A stretch of DNA of 64,000 nt from Blasia pusilla (lineage: Eukaryota > Marchantiophyta > Marchantiopsida > Blasiales), in the NCBI GenBank assembly GCA_050084515.1, contig CM114271.1:55614001-55678000 (forward strand). Reading direction: 5' to 3'. Under the pieces are notes generated by a model. That model saw only the letters and a list, made by a program, of their open reading frames with translations, was not told the DNA's origin and did no database searches. Of the stretch, positions 11,266 through 22,400 are shown in pieces. Numbering within the stretch: position 1 is the first letter of the stretch; each line of letters opens with the position of its first letter. A program made the position numbers and the translations under genes.

Positions 11266-11349
11266 GGCCCTTTTTTTTGAAGAGAGACTCTCCTCTCTTC
11301 CTCTCTTCCTCTCCTCTCTTACTCTCTCCTGCCAGAATACCAGCCCCCC
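11266..11349. repeat. Pyrimidine-rich inverted arm, left (pairs with 14,660-14,741)
   Basis: The block is a T-run, then GAAGAGAGACTCTCC, then repeated CTCTTCC, then CTGCCAGAATACCAGCCCCC. Its reverse complement recurs at 14,660-14,741 with only a few differences. A terminal inverted repeat of a DNA transposon of about 3.5 kb is the likely reading. I could not confirm target-site duplications. Confidence 0.5.
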
Positions 11350-11395
11350 AATTGTTGGCCCACTGGTCCGCTGCGCCGCAGTTATAACAACAATT

Positions 11396-11647
11396 TCATT
11401 TGATGGGTGGCGTGAAGGCTGCCGCGCCCATAATCTGTCTCAAGGGTCTCTGTTCCCCGTATTCCGGAGGTACATACCGCGTGATCCAGCTTCTCCCGGG
11501 GTTTGGGGGTGGCACCGCTTGGACGGCATAGCACCCTTCCCACTGTTCAGGTTCATACCACCCTTCTTCAATAGTGGCCTCTTCCTGGATCCACCGTAGA
11601 TCCCTCTGAGTAGGTGTAATGTCTAAGTGTTTCTTATTTACAGTCAA
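11396..11647 (-). other. Unrecognised short ORF
   Basis: An 83-residue minus-strand frame (starts MTVNKKHLDITPTQRDLRW, rich in E, P and W) lies just inside the left inverted arm. I do not recognise it. It could be a captured or transposon-derived fragment, or chance. Confidence 0.2.
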
Positions 11648-11677
11648 TTGTAGAGTTCGATCCCCAAGAGGATCATT

Positions 11678-12770
11678 GTTGGATGAAAAGAGAGTATAAA
11701 GTGATGATTATGTTGTAAAAGTGTAATTGATTATGTAATTCAAATGTAATATTCCATTAACATCTTCCGATCCTTTTTAGTACCTATGATTTCTTCTTCA
11801 ATTCTCTCGAGTGGAGTTTAAAGGACGCTCAGGCAATTTGTTCTCTCAGCATTTCGGAACCTCAAAGAGACCTCAAGAATAAAGCTGGCTTCTCCTACTT
11901 TCGGAACTCAATCCGTCGGGGTAGGTTACTCTCTGTCAAACAGATTTCATACAACTTTATATTGATTATTCCATTGATGAGAAAGGTTCGCCTGATTCAC
12001 TCTTCACTCGGTAGACCCAAAAAGAATATTCAGACATAAGCATCGCACATCAGAATGAATGAATGAATGCTTTACTACTGCATCAAGAATTGGAAGACTT
12101 TAAAGTATCTACAAGCTCTAGAGGGTACAACTCTCTTGCTCGGACCATTCCTACAGCATAAGGACTTCATGAGCGAATGATGATAATAGCTTCTGTCCTG
12201 TTTCTTAAATATTCTCGAGAGTAGGATCGTTTCTATGATCCGAAGCGTTCTTGATGAAGTTGGTGTCTTTTCAATATCTTTAACTACCTAGATCTATGGT
12301 TCTCTTAGTTTTTCCTACGATCCCTATGAATCCGCGGTACAAAACTGTTCTAACTACCAATTTGATACAAAGGGTCGCGCCCTTTCCTAGTCTAATTGTT
12401 TAAACTATGTGTCGTTTCGAATCTCAATCATGCTGAGCTTCGCTGCGCTAAATTTCCGGAGGACGAAGTTCTTCCTTCTTCTTCTTGCTTCGTGCTTCGT
12501 TCAAGAGCAAAGTACTTCGTATATAGAGCTTCGTTGAGCTTTGTTAAGCTTCACTGAGCTTCGCGTTGATCTTTTATACTTCTTTACAGCTTTTGATTCT
12601 CCTCTAAGGCAAATCCTTGATCTTCATCTCTTTGCCTTGTCTTCGGAGCTTGGTGATTCACTTATTCTTCTTCATAATAATAAATAATCATAATCAAAAT
12701 CATAATATACAAGAGTCTTCGTTGAATAAAAAGATATATTCTTCAAGATTACAAAATTGTGGGTATCACA
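11678..12770 (-). repeat. LTR-like sequence abutting the gag remnant
   Basis: A/T-rich sequence without coding potential. Read on the minus strand it begins TGTGATACCCAC and can be ended at CCAACA, the TG...CA form of LTRs. The same terminus occurs at 16,171 next to a related A/T-rich block at 15,290-16,171, with shared strings such as CCCTATGAATCCGC and CCCTTATGAATCCGC. It replaces the end of the gag reading frame, so it is an insertion or a deletion junction. Confidence 0.35.
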
Positions 12771-13758
12771 GTAGGGCATTCTTGTACAATATGCCCTTGG
12801 GTTCCGCAACTACTACACCAAATGTTGGGCCTCATCAGCCCGGGTCGTCTTCTGGGGTCCTTCTGGGCTGCCAGATGTACCTTCAACTCAGCCATTTGTT
12901 TACTGAGTTCTTCCATGGCCGACTTGCCGGCCTTCCTTGCCGTCCCTCTCACTGGACTTTCCGACCGCTGGGGACGATGCTTGGTGCTTGGTCGGGTTTT
13001 TTTCTGGTGCTTGGGGGAGCGATGATGCCTGCTTTTCCCTTTCCTTTTAGCTTTCACCTCCTGCTCCGAGTCTGAGGACTCCGACGTATCCTCCGTAGAG
13101 GATTCCGTGTCTGTGGAGGACGCTTCGTCTTCAGACGAAGCACTAGTCTACGACGCCCCTCGTCGTTGGTGACGCCGTCTTCGTGTTCTGCGGGACTTCT
13201 CTGAGGCTTCGTACGCCTCAAGGAGGCTATGATTGCCTCCAAGGAATCCCGTTGGCCTCGCCGGCAGTACCGATCCATTTCTTTGGACAAGCCGGACACG
13301 AACCAATCTACCAATTGGGAGGTAGTCGTGTGCTCCATCTTATTCACCAGGCTCCGAAACCTTTGGGTATATTCCCGGAGGATCTCCTTCTTTCTTCGTT
13401 TTAGGTCGCGAAGCTTCGTAAGAAGCCTGTCCTCGAACTCCAGGTCGCGGAACTCATGTAGGAAGGATTCCAAGACCCTTTTCCAAGTTTCCGTGACGTC
13501 CGCTCCGAGACCTTCATACCACTAGCTTGCTTGCTTCTTGAGCAGGCCAGGAAAGACTCGTAACAAATCCTCCTCTGCACCTTCCCCATTGGCTTTTGCG
13601 ACATGGGTGAATTCAAGCACAAAGTTATCCACATCGTCTCGCCCTCCCCCAGCAAATGTGGGGTACCTTAGCAGAGTTTTTCTAGTGTTGGCCATAGGAA
13701 CCGCTCTCCTGCTGGCTCCCGGGCTTGATGCTCGAGAGGGAGGAGGTAACGGTGCCAC
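12771..13758 (-). pseudogene. LTR-retrotransposon gag remnant with zinc knuckle
   Basis: The frame reads leftward from an ATG at 13,758. The capsid-like segment contains LLRYPTFAGGGRDDVDNFVL, then EFRDLEFEDRL, YTQRFRSLVNKM and LVDWFVSGL, the usual gag layout. An acidic serine-rich and basic linker follows, then a CCHC knuckle (CSSCGTQGHIVQEC) at about 12,775-12,815. An in-frame TAG at 13,522-13,524 interrupts the capsid part, and a frameshift lies near 13,130. Gag packages element RNA in a virus-like particle. No pol follows: the frame runs into LTR-like sequence, so the element is dead. Confidence 0.65.
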
Positions 13759-13809
13759 CCGAGGTGCTCTGATTGGCTCCTCGCTCGCCCGCTAGGGGGA
13801 GAGTCTTCT

Positions 13810-13905
13810 CTAAGACATGTTGGATTCCTACTACTTGTGGGATTGCCATCATGGTATTTCCGAGGACGGAGCACATATTGATACTGGATGGGCTGCCAGT
13901 ACATG
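13810..13905. repeat. Isolated fragment of the composite element 3' end
   Basis: The string from CTAAGACATGTTGGATTCC to GATACTGGATGGG matches 10,015-10,105 and, in its first half, 29,935-29,993. It is a small displaced piece of the element tail. Confidence 0.5.
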
Positions 13906-14015
13906 ATTACATGCATTCTAATAATACATGATTACATGCATTCTACATGATACATGTTGGAACATGTTGGAATAAGAATACCATTATGGTAAATCCAGGT
14001 TGCCGTGTACTTGGC

Positions 14016-14430
14016 TTACAGGTTGGAGCGCGCAAGAATGGTATTCTTGCGCGCTCCAACCTTTAACAAGCCGGAGATAAACTCCACGAGGTCACTCATC
14101 TGAAACTCGTTTTCTCTGAGCGTCAAAAGGAATCTATACTCCTCGTTAATCATATCTCTTGTATCACTGAGGGAGGTGGGAAGAACTTTTCCGCCAAGTA
14201 CTCTATTTACAACAACGAGTTGTTCGTCTAGAGTGGACTCATCAAAACCATTAACAAATACCGCTGTAACAACCATGAGACATCCTCCACTCCAAATCTT
14301 GAGTCTCTTTGGATTGGTCATTGGAAATCTCACAGTACAAGGAATTACTCCAAACCAGAGATTGAAGGCTCTTTGGCAAGCAACTATAAGATTTTCGAGT
14401 ATTTAGATCTTAGCAAAGAACACCAGTAAT
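14016..14430 (-). pseudogene. Possible PIF/Harbinger transposase C-terminus
   Basis: The frame ending at 14,016 reads, upstream of its first ATG, ACQRAFNLWFGVIPCTVRFPMT and then KRLKIWSGGCLMVVTAVFVN. This resembles the end of Harbinger nucleases (RAFGLWKGRFRIL-type block followed by a VLHN-type helix). It lies inside the inverted arms at 11,266 and 14,741. Stops separate it from the frame at 14,473-14,745. The match is short and from memory, so it is tentative. Confidence 0.35.
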
Positions 14431-14659
14431 CTTTCGCTTGCATTGAGATGAGATCCCTCGGAAAAAAAATTCTCAAAATTCCTCTACACAGAGCTGCTCA
14501 TATTCATTTGATGGGATAACCATATTTACAAATACTATATCAAAAACTACACCCCACTCATCATCTTCCACCGCCCAATTTACAACACTCCGGGAAAATC
14601 CGGGTGAGGTTGTACCAACTTCTCTCTCAACGCTCGGATCATTCCTACAACATAATAAT

Positions 14660-14741
14660 GGGGGCTGGTATTTTGGCAGGAGAGAGGGAGAGAGGAGAGG
14701 AAGAGAGGAAGAGAGGAGAGTCTCTCTTAAAAAAAAAAGCC
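14660..14741. repeat. Pyrimidine-rich inverted arm, right (pairs with 11,266-11,349)
   Basis: Reverse complement of the left arm: GGGGGCTGGTATTTTGGC, then a purine run of GAGAGGAAGAGAGG type, then an A-run. The match spans about 80 bases. Confidence 0.5.
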
Positions 14742-14845
14742 ACAAAAGGGAAAAAAAACTGAAACTCTCTTCAAAAAATATGAAGATTATGGATAATAAG
14801 TGACTAATGTTTTGGAGATGTTTTTTGAAGAGAGGAAACTTAGTG

Positions 14846-15053
14846 CAACCCGTCGGAATCCAACGGGTTGCAATTTTTTGGTTTTTTTTTTGGGTTAAAG
14901 AAAAATTTCATTTTTTGGGGTTTTTTTAACATTTGCAACCCGTCAGAGTCCGACATGTTGCAAACGTTTTAAAACCCCAAAAAAAATGAAAATTTTTCCT
15001 TAACCCAAAAAAAAACCAAAAAAATTTGCAACCCGTCGGATTCCAACGGGTTG
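14846..15053. repeat. 208-bp foldback made of three palindromes
   Basis: 25-bp palindromes sit at 14,846-14,870, 14,936-14,960 and 15,029-15,053. The two spacers (65 and 68 bases, A/T-rich) are close reverse complements of each other, so the whole unit is one large palindrome centred on the middle copy. Flanking sequence GAAGAGAGGAAACTT on the left and AAACTTTCCTCTCTCC on the right extends the symmetry, and the right side ends at AAAGAGCCTTA near 15,190. This fits a MITE-like or foldback element. Confidence 0.75.
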
Positions 15054-15156
15054 AAGAGGTAAAAAAATTACAAAATTTATTATTATTTTTTTCACAACCA
15101 ATTTTTTTTGGAAAAAAATTTCCTTTTCAACTTGTCAAAACTTTCCTCTCTCCAAC

Positions 15157-15268
15157 CTGTCGGATACTCTCTTCAAACCAAAAGAGCCTTAGGGGTTGCC
15201 AATATCTTCCTCTCTCCTCTCTCCTCTCTTCCTCTCTTCCTCTCTTCCTCTCCTCTTACCGCTCCTCC
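15157..15268. repeat. Second pyrimidine-rich inverted arm, left (pairs with 19,022-19,125)
   Basis: The sequence GATACTCTCTTCAAACC, then a CTCTCCTCTCTTCCTC run, then CTCTTACCGCTCC is inverted at 19,022-19,125 (CAGTAAGAGGAGAGG, then a purine run, then GAAGAGAGTTTC). It may bound a roughly 4-kb element that contains the retrotransposon tails at 16.2 and 18.2 kb. Confidence 0.4.
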
Positions 15269-15289
15269 ATAATAACGCCTTAAGAGAAT

Positions 15290-16171
15290 GATGATGCAAG
15301 CTACTTCTAACAGTCTTTAAATACTGGTTCAAACTGAAGGGATTCTTGAGATATGAAGCGCTTCTTTGTCTGTAAAGATCTATTGAGATCCTCTTAACTA
15401 CTTAATCTACGCTTTTGTTTGCTTTTCCTTTGACCCTTATGAATCCGCTGAAGCTAACCGTCATGCCCTTCTATGCTTCCCTAGAATGGTATACCCCTTC
15501 CCATCCTAACTACTCTAACGGTGCACCTCTTGGAATTGGTTACAATCTTCTCCTCTTTACGAAGATGTTTCAATCTTCGCCACTTCGCGAAGATGTTTCA
15601 GTCTTCTCTTCTGTGCGAAGTTGTTCCTTCCTTCTAGTTTTCTCCGAACCTATTCTTTCATAAGTCTTCCCTACAAAAACAAGATCTGATAATTCTTTAT
15701 TGCTTTCTTCCTCTTCGCAAAGCAAAGCTAGCTTTCGACCTCTTCCTTATTGTACAAAGTACTTGTCTCTTCATAGTCTTCCTTTAGCAATCTTCCTTAA
15801 CACTTCTTCTTCTTAACAGATCTTTGTTGCAAAGCTCAACACTTCTTTGTGATTTCTTCTTCATGTTAGTTCTTCCTTAATTCAAACCTATTCTCAAAAT
15901 TTTAATTAATTCTAACCTATTCTCCAAGACAAGTCCCTAATTTTCCGATCTCCTTGTCTTCTCAAAAGAGCTTCATTTCCATCCAACAAGACTTCCAATC
16001 ACTTTGGGATGCTGCAATACTCAACATCTTGACGAGGAGTTTTCTTTCCTTTACTCACATACAATCTTCACAAAATCTTCAGTGTTCGATCCTAGTCCAC
16101 AAAGACTTCTACTCAATTCTATACAACAACACCCTAATGGAAAAATTGTAAAAATGGTGGATATCACACTG
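15290..16171. repeat. LTR-like A/T-rich sequence
   Basis: No long coding frame. The sequence is T- and C-rich on the plus strand and related to 11,678-12,770 by shared strings and the same terminus (GGATATCACA at 16,171). It abuts the integrase C-terminal remnant that begins at 16,172. Confidence 0.3.
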
Positions 16172-17100
16172 CTTTATGGTCGAGACCCGGATTTACCTGC
16201 GGCCATTTGTCGAGATGCCAGTGAGGTGTTGAATCTCAATGACCTTGATATATGGATGCAAGCATATTCTCAGAGGGCTGAGTTGTTCTGTAGAGTGATG
16301 CCCATGGCGTTTGAGAACTTGGTGATTGTGCAACATCAGGATACTATGAGGTATGCGACTATTCGGGGAGGTGGTTATCGATCGACTATCTAGAGTTTTC
16401 ATCAAGGAGACTATGTCTACTTGCAGCAGACAATATCCACGACTTTGGATGTGACTACAAGGTGTACTTTATTGAGAGTGCGTGAGGTTTTTCCATTTGG
16501 TGTTCTCCTATTGGAGGAATGTTATGGTATGGTTTGGAAGGATCATGTGCATAACTTTGGGCCATATCACCTTCCTAATATTGACAGCACTGTTGATCCG
16601 AGCTTAGCACTAGTTCCTACAGGCTTGCGATGTATGTTGTGTGGCTCTACTTGTGGTGAAGCCACTATGCTAGTCTGTGATGAATGTTAGAGAGGATAGC
16701 ATATAGCATGGCTGACGCCATCTCTCACTAGGGTTCTTCGGGGACGGTGGATGTGCCCCAGATATACATAGAGGAGGTAGTTGTAGATCCTGACTTGTGT
16801 CTGTGATATGGATGATAAGAAGGCGACTAACGATGGGGCCACATGAGCACCCGGTCTTTTTTCTCTTAGCATCTTAGAGATGTATGACATGGTTGGTAGG
16901 AATAGATGGCTATACAGAGTTAGAGGGACCTAACCACTAGCTAGTGGGCGATTGGAGATATTTTGGTACTTCTCATCTCGATGTTTGGATCCCATGAGTT
17001 AGCATGGGATCATACATGTTTGTGTGTGTGTTTGGTGACAACGATGTATGTTGTCATTGTTGTGTAACAATGTGTATGTGCACGACAAAAGCTCTTGTCC
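16172..17100 (+). pseudogene. Ty3/gypsy integrase C-terminus plus PHD finger, decayed copy A
   Basis: The plus-strand frame reads LLYGRDPDLPAAICRDASEV, then WMQAYSQRAELFCRVMPMAF, DYVYLQQ, and a PHD-like start CMLCGSTCGEATMLVCDEC at about 16,630-16,690. It is collinear with the minus-strand element at 58,118-58,720. A stop follows IRGGGYRSTI, and another ends the PHD finger after its fourth cysteine. The noncoding tail to about 17,090 (GATGTATGTTGTCATTGTTG, TGTGCACGACAA) matches the end of that element near 57,900. It is a dead fragment on the opposite strand. Confidence 0.65.
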
Positions 17101-17940
17101 AGGATAGGTTAGTCTGCAAACTTTGGAAGAACTTCGGAAAAGGTTCAAGGGAAAAGAGAGATCTATTGAGTGAGAGGCAAGATGGTGATGAAATTGGTAT
17201 CCAAGAAGATACATGTTTCAACTGGTTGGAGCTCAATTCTTGGTAGAGTAGAAAGCTTGGGATTGCACATTCTCTTTGCGAATGAGTGGCAAATCTCCTA
17301 CGTGGACTTTCTCAGGTATTTCAAGATTAGAATCGAATCTAGACAAGATGATTTATGCTTTCAACCTTCTAGTTGGGATACATAATAGATCTTTTTCCCA
17401 AGTAGACTTGTGAGGATCCATGGGAATCATCTGATGTTTTATCAAGGGGCATGGAAAGAAACCTTGGTGAACTCGGGAAAATATCTTCTCGGCATGATTG
17501 AACACCAAATCACACACTTGTTAGAGAAAAACGCCAAAGTTACATATGTGGGAGCTCATCTTGGTCATCTCTCGGTGATCAAGGAGTGGAGATCAAAGAT
17601 TGAATTATATGGATATTTGAATGAAGATGTGGAAATTATATCTGAAGGATAGGATGAGGCAACCGCGGTACGATCTTTGCCTACACTGAAGAGCTATAGT
17701 AGAAAGCAAACAAGAAGATCAACAAGATTGCACTGAAGATGCTGATGTCAAAGTGGTTTGATTTGATGAAGCAAACGATGTCCATATGGCAAATCTTATA
17801 TCGTTAGGACAAGACATCCAAGAAATGGGGACGTGTGATGGTACATTTAAGTGCAAGAGTTGTAGAAGATCATGGTAAACTGGTAGAGAATATCATGGTA
17901 GATGAGACGTAGGGCAAGATAGTATCTTGTACTTTCCTAT
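17101..17940. other. Stretch with unrecognised short frames
   Basis: Short plus-strand frames at 17,170-17,385 and 17,410-17,652 (the latter with HQITHLLEKNAKVTYVGAHL) have no family I recognise. They could be decayed pol or captured DNA. Confidence 0.3.
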
Positions 17941-18650
17941 TTCCAATGGCATGGCACGTTGGTGGGGGTGTTGAATGACCAAGAGACCGAGTTTTGTGGG
18001 AAGTGTATGATAAGGCGTTGATTGACCACCACGCAACATCACGGGATCATCCATAGGTATATGGTCTATGGATGTAGTTTTCTAAACGATCTTTCTTGCT
18101 ACTAGCAACTTAGTAGCAAGAAAGCATGCTTGGCATTCTTTTCATCACAATTTTTTTTCTATGCACAAGAGTCATATTTTCTAATATCCATTTTTAGTAA
18201 TGTTATAGAGGTGTTAAACTTCGACAATTTAGATATCTAGATGAGAGCATATTCTCAAGGAGCCAATATATTCAAAAAACTCATGCCCATAACATTTGAG
18301 AATTTGGCTATTTCATAATATTAGGATATACTAAGGTATGTGATTATTTAGGGAGAAGGATATGGATTGAAGATCCGAGGTTGTGTGGATGAGCTAGATG
18401 TATGGTTGTTATGCTAGTCTATGGATGGGTCTTCAAGAGGGTGGCATATATTATGCTTGACTCCACTTCTCGACATTTTTCCTCTAATTCGATGGATGTT
18501 TCCGAAATGTATATATAATAGGTGGAATACAACATTAAACAAAAATTTTCCATCACATATCATTGGATCCAGACTGACTGGAATGGCATGGATAACATAA
18601 AGACGGCTAATAATAGGACTACATGAAATACCCAACTTGTTTTATTCTTT
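17941..18650 (+). pseudogene. Ty3/gypsy integrase and PHD remnant, decayed copy B
   Basis: At about 17,965-18,010 the sequence reads LNDQETEFCGKC, matching the integrase segment MTDRGIEFRGEF at about 58,970, then HHATSRDHP in a shifted frame. From 18,210 to 18,340 it follows the same path as the integrase C-terminus (MRAYSQGANIFKKLMPITFE-like), and 18,410-18,510 resembles the second half of the PHD finger. It has many stops and is more diverged than copy A. Confidence 0.5.
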
Positions 18651-19021
18651 CCATCACAAAGATTTATATCATTGTAAATGGGAATAGATGGCTATTTCAA
18701 GTTAAAAGATGTTCATGACGAGCTAGGGGGACAATTGGAAAGGTTTTGGAATATCTCATTTTCATGATCCAATGCCATAAAGGTGCCATTGGGATGATGG
18801 ATGATGAAAATGGTGAAGATGAAAATTATGAGAGACTAGTTTCCAACTTCCATATGGTGGCATCAATGTATATTGTGTACAAAATTCAATAAGGTTTTGA
18901 AATATTCAGGTTTTTGATAAAGTTTCAATAAAAAAATTACGAAGCATTCAGATTTTTTATAACCATGAGAAAAAAAAATTAAATCATTTTGGTCCTTACT
19001 TTAGTGGTATGTACTTGGAGA
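18651..19021. other. A/T-rich stretch without a recognisable gene
   Basis: Degenerate sequence, probably the tail of retrotransposon copy B. No frame, repeat or RNA gene stood out. Confidence 0.5.
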
Positions 19022-19125
19022 TGAGGTGCAGTAAGAGGAGAGGAAGAGAGGAAGAGAGGAGAGAGGAGAGAGGAGAGATGAAACTACCTTCAACCGAAAT
19101 AGATACTTTTTTTTGAAGAGAGTTT
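19022..19125. repeat. Second pyrimidine-rich inverted arm, right (pairs with 15,157-15,268)
   Basis: Purine run of GAGAGGAAGAGAGG type, flanked by GCAGTAAGAGGAGAGG and TTTTGAAGAGAGTTTCCC, the inverted counterpart of the arm at 15.2 kb. One further diverged palindrome of the CAACCCGTCGG family lies just outside, at about 19,223-19,251. Confidence 0.4.
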
Positions 19126-19430
19126 CCCTTGGGTTGAAGAGAGGAAACTTTTTGTTTGAATTTTTTTGCACTTTTTTGTTCATATATTAAGCAGTCCCTT
19201 TTTTTTTTTCGTCTTCCATATTTTGGCAACCCCTCTGAGTCCGACGAGTTGCAAATTGCACAAAATTTAGAAAACTGAAAAATCAGTGGAATCATAAGTG
19301 TGGAACCAATCACTTTTTCCATCCAAGGTCTGGAAAAAATCTATCATTTGCCCCGGGCTGAATAGAGTTCAAGCTCAAAGTGAAGGTTCAGGAAAAATAA
19401 AAGTACAATCTAAAACCTCATTTTGCATCC

Positions 19431-22400
19431 TCAAAGTGGTTTGTTTAAAATACTTTGCACTTCTTTGAGGGACAGAATTGGTTGGTGGATTCCTACTCCT
19501 ACCTCCGACTCTCTTAAAACTACCAGCAACACATAGTACATGTGCTTACAAGGGAAATATCTTTTGCCACTTGTCTCTCTTTGGACAAAGTCATCACATG
19601 AACATGTGGGAAAGCAACAGATGTGCACCACATACACCCCTGTGACACTTGAATTTACAGTGTTGTTCCTGACCCAATACATCCTTCCTATTCCATTTCC
19701 ACTCAAGATATCTTTTGTGGCGATGATCTCCATTTTTGCCTCCCGAGCTGATGCAATTCGCTTTGCTCTCTCCACCGTTGGCCTACACATTTTGTTTCTC
19801 TTCACCCCATTTCTAGACTCAAACAGAAATAATGGATTGAGATCATCCACCTTCTCCGGGTACATGTTGACATCAATCTTGGGTTGAATACAAAATACGA
19901 AGGTCTCTATAATGCGAACATGCTCCGAACTTCCCCCGTCTACAAGTCTGAAATCGGCACTTGTAAGATTGTCCACTTCGTCTTCAGTGCAGTTCGTACC
20001 TGCGGCGATGGGTCAAATCGTGGGGGTATTCCCCGGAGCTCCAATGGCAGCCGGATAAGACTTCCGGAAAGCGCAAGATTCATTTGGGCAGAAGAAGTAC
20101 TTCAATTGATCCCCGGTCCTTGTGAAACGATCAAAGGTTTTGAGTCCCCAAAACCAGGCAAAGTGGTCGTCAATCCTTATGCAGATTCTTATTTAGGAAA
20201 GTGCCGCATGCTTTCCTAATGCCATCAGATCCTGCCCTGCAGGTGGGTCCACGTCCTGGGTTGCTCCGAGATATATGCCACCGTTTTAGGTCGCAATCCA
20301 CCTCCATTACCGGAATCCCATATTGTTGAACCACCCCAGTGACAGGATGTTGCGAACTTCCAGCAACGGAGGGCTTTTGAAATAAAACATTCACTGATTT
20401 TGGAGAAGTAACTCCATCACGGATTTGGGACGGGTCCGGGGTCCCGAATACCTGGGCGGTGTAATTTCCTCATCCAAATCAATCACCGGATTCGTTCCTC
20501 GATCTTTGCCTCTTCACCGCTCAAGTCAAGATACTTATCGGTCTCCACGAGTCTCGTTCGATCGCTCTACCACCATCTGTATGGGACGTCTTGAAACCCG
20601 CCCACGAATATCCCCACCTATGTGTACGTCTTGCTCGAGTGGAGTTCCAGCTACGCACCGGTTGAAGGCTTCGACATACAATTTTTCATCACCAGATCTC
20701 ACAGCCGCCCTGACATAGAGCTCGTAGATCGACGGCCCTTTTCCTTTTGTTATGCCTTTTGTGAGGAAGATATGGGATGCTGCAGACTGTAGCATTGCTC
20801 TTGCCTGGTCTTGTTGGCATGCCTCCACAAGTGAAATTCGTTGGCATGCTTGTGACGACCTCCAGGAAGAATGAACACTTTCTGCTCCACTTGTGTTGGG
20901 GCAGAGGGCATTTTCATGAACGTTCAATCCCTCCAACAACGGAAATGTTAGAAGGGAACGAAAATAACTCAGGAGTCAAAGAAAAAAGCTACATGTCGGG
21001 ACCAGACGGGTTGCAGGCCCGAGGCATCCCATGAACGACTCTGCGACCCGTCGGGTCCCGACGTGTTGTAACCTTAAATCCACCTACTGCAACCCGTCGG
21101 AACCAGACAGGTTGCAAGGCCGAGGCATCCCATGAACGACTCTATGACATGTCGGGTCCACTCGGGTTGCAAACTTGGTCTGGATGCAACCCTTCGGTTT
21201 CTGTCGGGTTGCACACTCCGGCAACCCGTTGGTTTCCGTCGGGTTGCACAATCGGGCAACCCGTCGGTTTCCGTCGGGTTGCACACTCGGGCAACCCGTC
21301 GCATCTGACAGCTTGCTTGGTTTCTTCGGTTTGAAATCCCTATAGTTCCCACGCTTCTCACCCTGAGCTACAACTTTACAAACAATTCTGAGTGTGAGCT
21401 TGACAAGACAAAATAGTGAACTCACTTGCCGCATGAAGTTTCCCCATTGTCTCATACGTATAGTCCACCAACTCAACCAAGAGCACAACTCTTTGTACTT
21501 CCCCTCAATTGCATGCTTCCTCCACCACCCATGAAGTTCTTCATGGCATTCCATGGCTTGCTTCAAGGTTTTGCTGTCCTTGCAGCGTTGGAGTAGAGTG
21601 ACATGCTCTGTCCTCTTATTCTCCTTGATGCAAGATTTGGTGTACCGGTCTGATCGTTGCCAACGGAAAGCATCCGACCTTTCCCTCTCCGGTTGAACCT
21701 CTCCACCCCAGAACACTTCTCGGATAGCAATCCACCCAGGTTGTGCATTGTCTGCCATGAACCCAATAATTTCTGGAGGTGGCCTTTTGTTTTCCTTCAC
21801 CACCTCCAATAAGAGTAACCAGCACATCTTCAAACTGCCAACGTCTTCTGCCTTTACTTCACAGACAAATATAGTTTTGAGTCCCTTCTCCACATGGTCA
21901 TAAACATGAGCACCCATCATCAACCATCCGTTCAGCACTCTATAGCAAATATCAAAGCTTACCCAACTGCCGTAAAGATCTTCCCCTTCCCTCATTCAAT
22001 CTATAAGATCGAGGCCACTCGACGGACCTGTGGTTGACATTTTGAAGACATAGGCCCTGGATCCCTCGCCTCCTTGGCCCATGAACTTCCATCTCTGAAT
22101 GAATGGAAATCTGGAGTTGGCCTTGATTCTAGCGATGGCATCCATTTCGGCCGTCTTTCCATCCAGAACTCGTATCTGATGCAGCAAATTCCGGAAGCAT
22201 TCAGGATCAGCGAGAAATGCGAGATTTTCCCAAAGTTTTTTCTCCTCAACCGCCGTGATCTCGCCCTATCCAGGGATTCCAAGCAATTGTTCACAAATTT
22301 GTGATGCCGTTGTGAGCTTGATTACTCCGGGCTTTGAACCCGGAGAGTTTCTGTAGACCTTGGCAACTTTCTTCGCCACATCCTCCTTGATGTGTCTCTG

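Noticed and set aside
11655-11680. tRNA T-arm-like string GTTCGATCCCC next to the LTR-like block
   Set aside because: The stem does not pair and no acceptor or anticodon arm is present. A primer-binding-site reading was not convincing either.
12749-13075. Plus-strand frame of 152 codons opposite gag
   Set aside because: The opposite strand carries a coherent capsid, linker and CCHC knuckle, so the plus-strand frame is a shadow.
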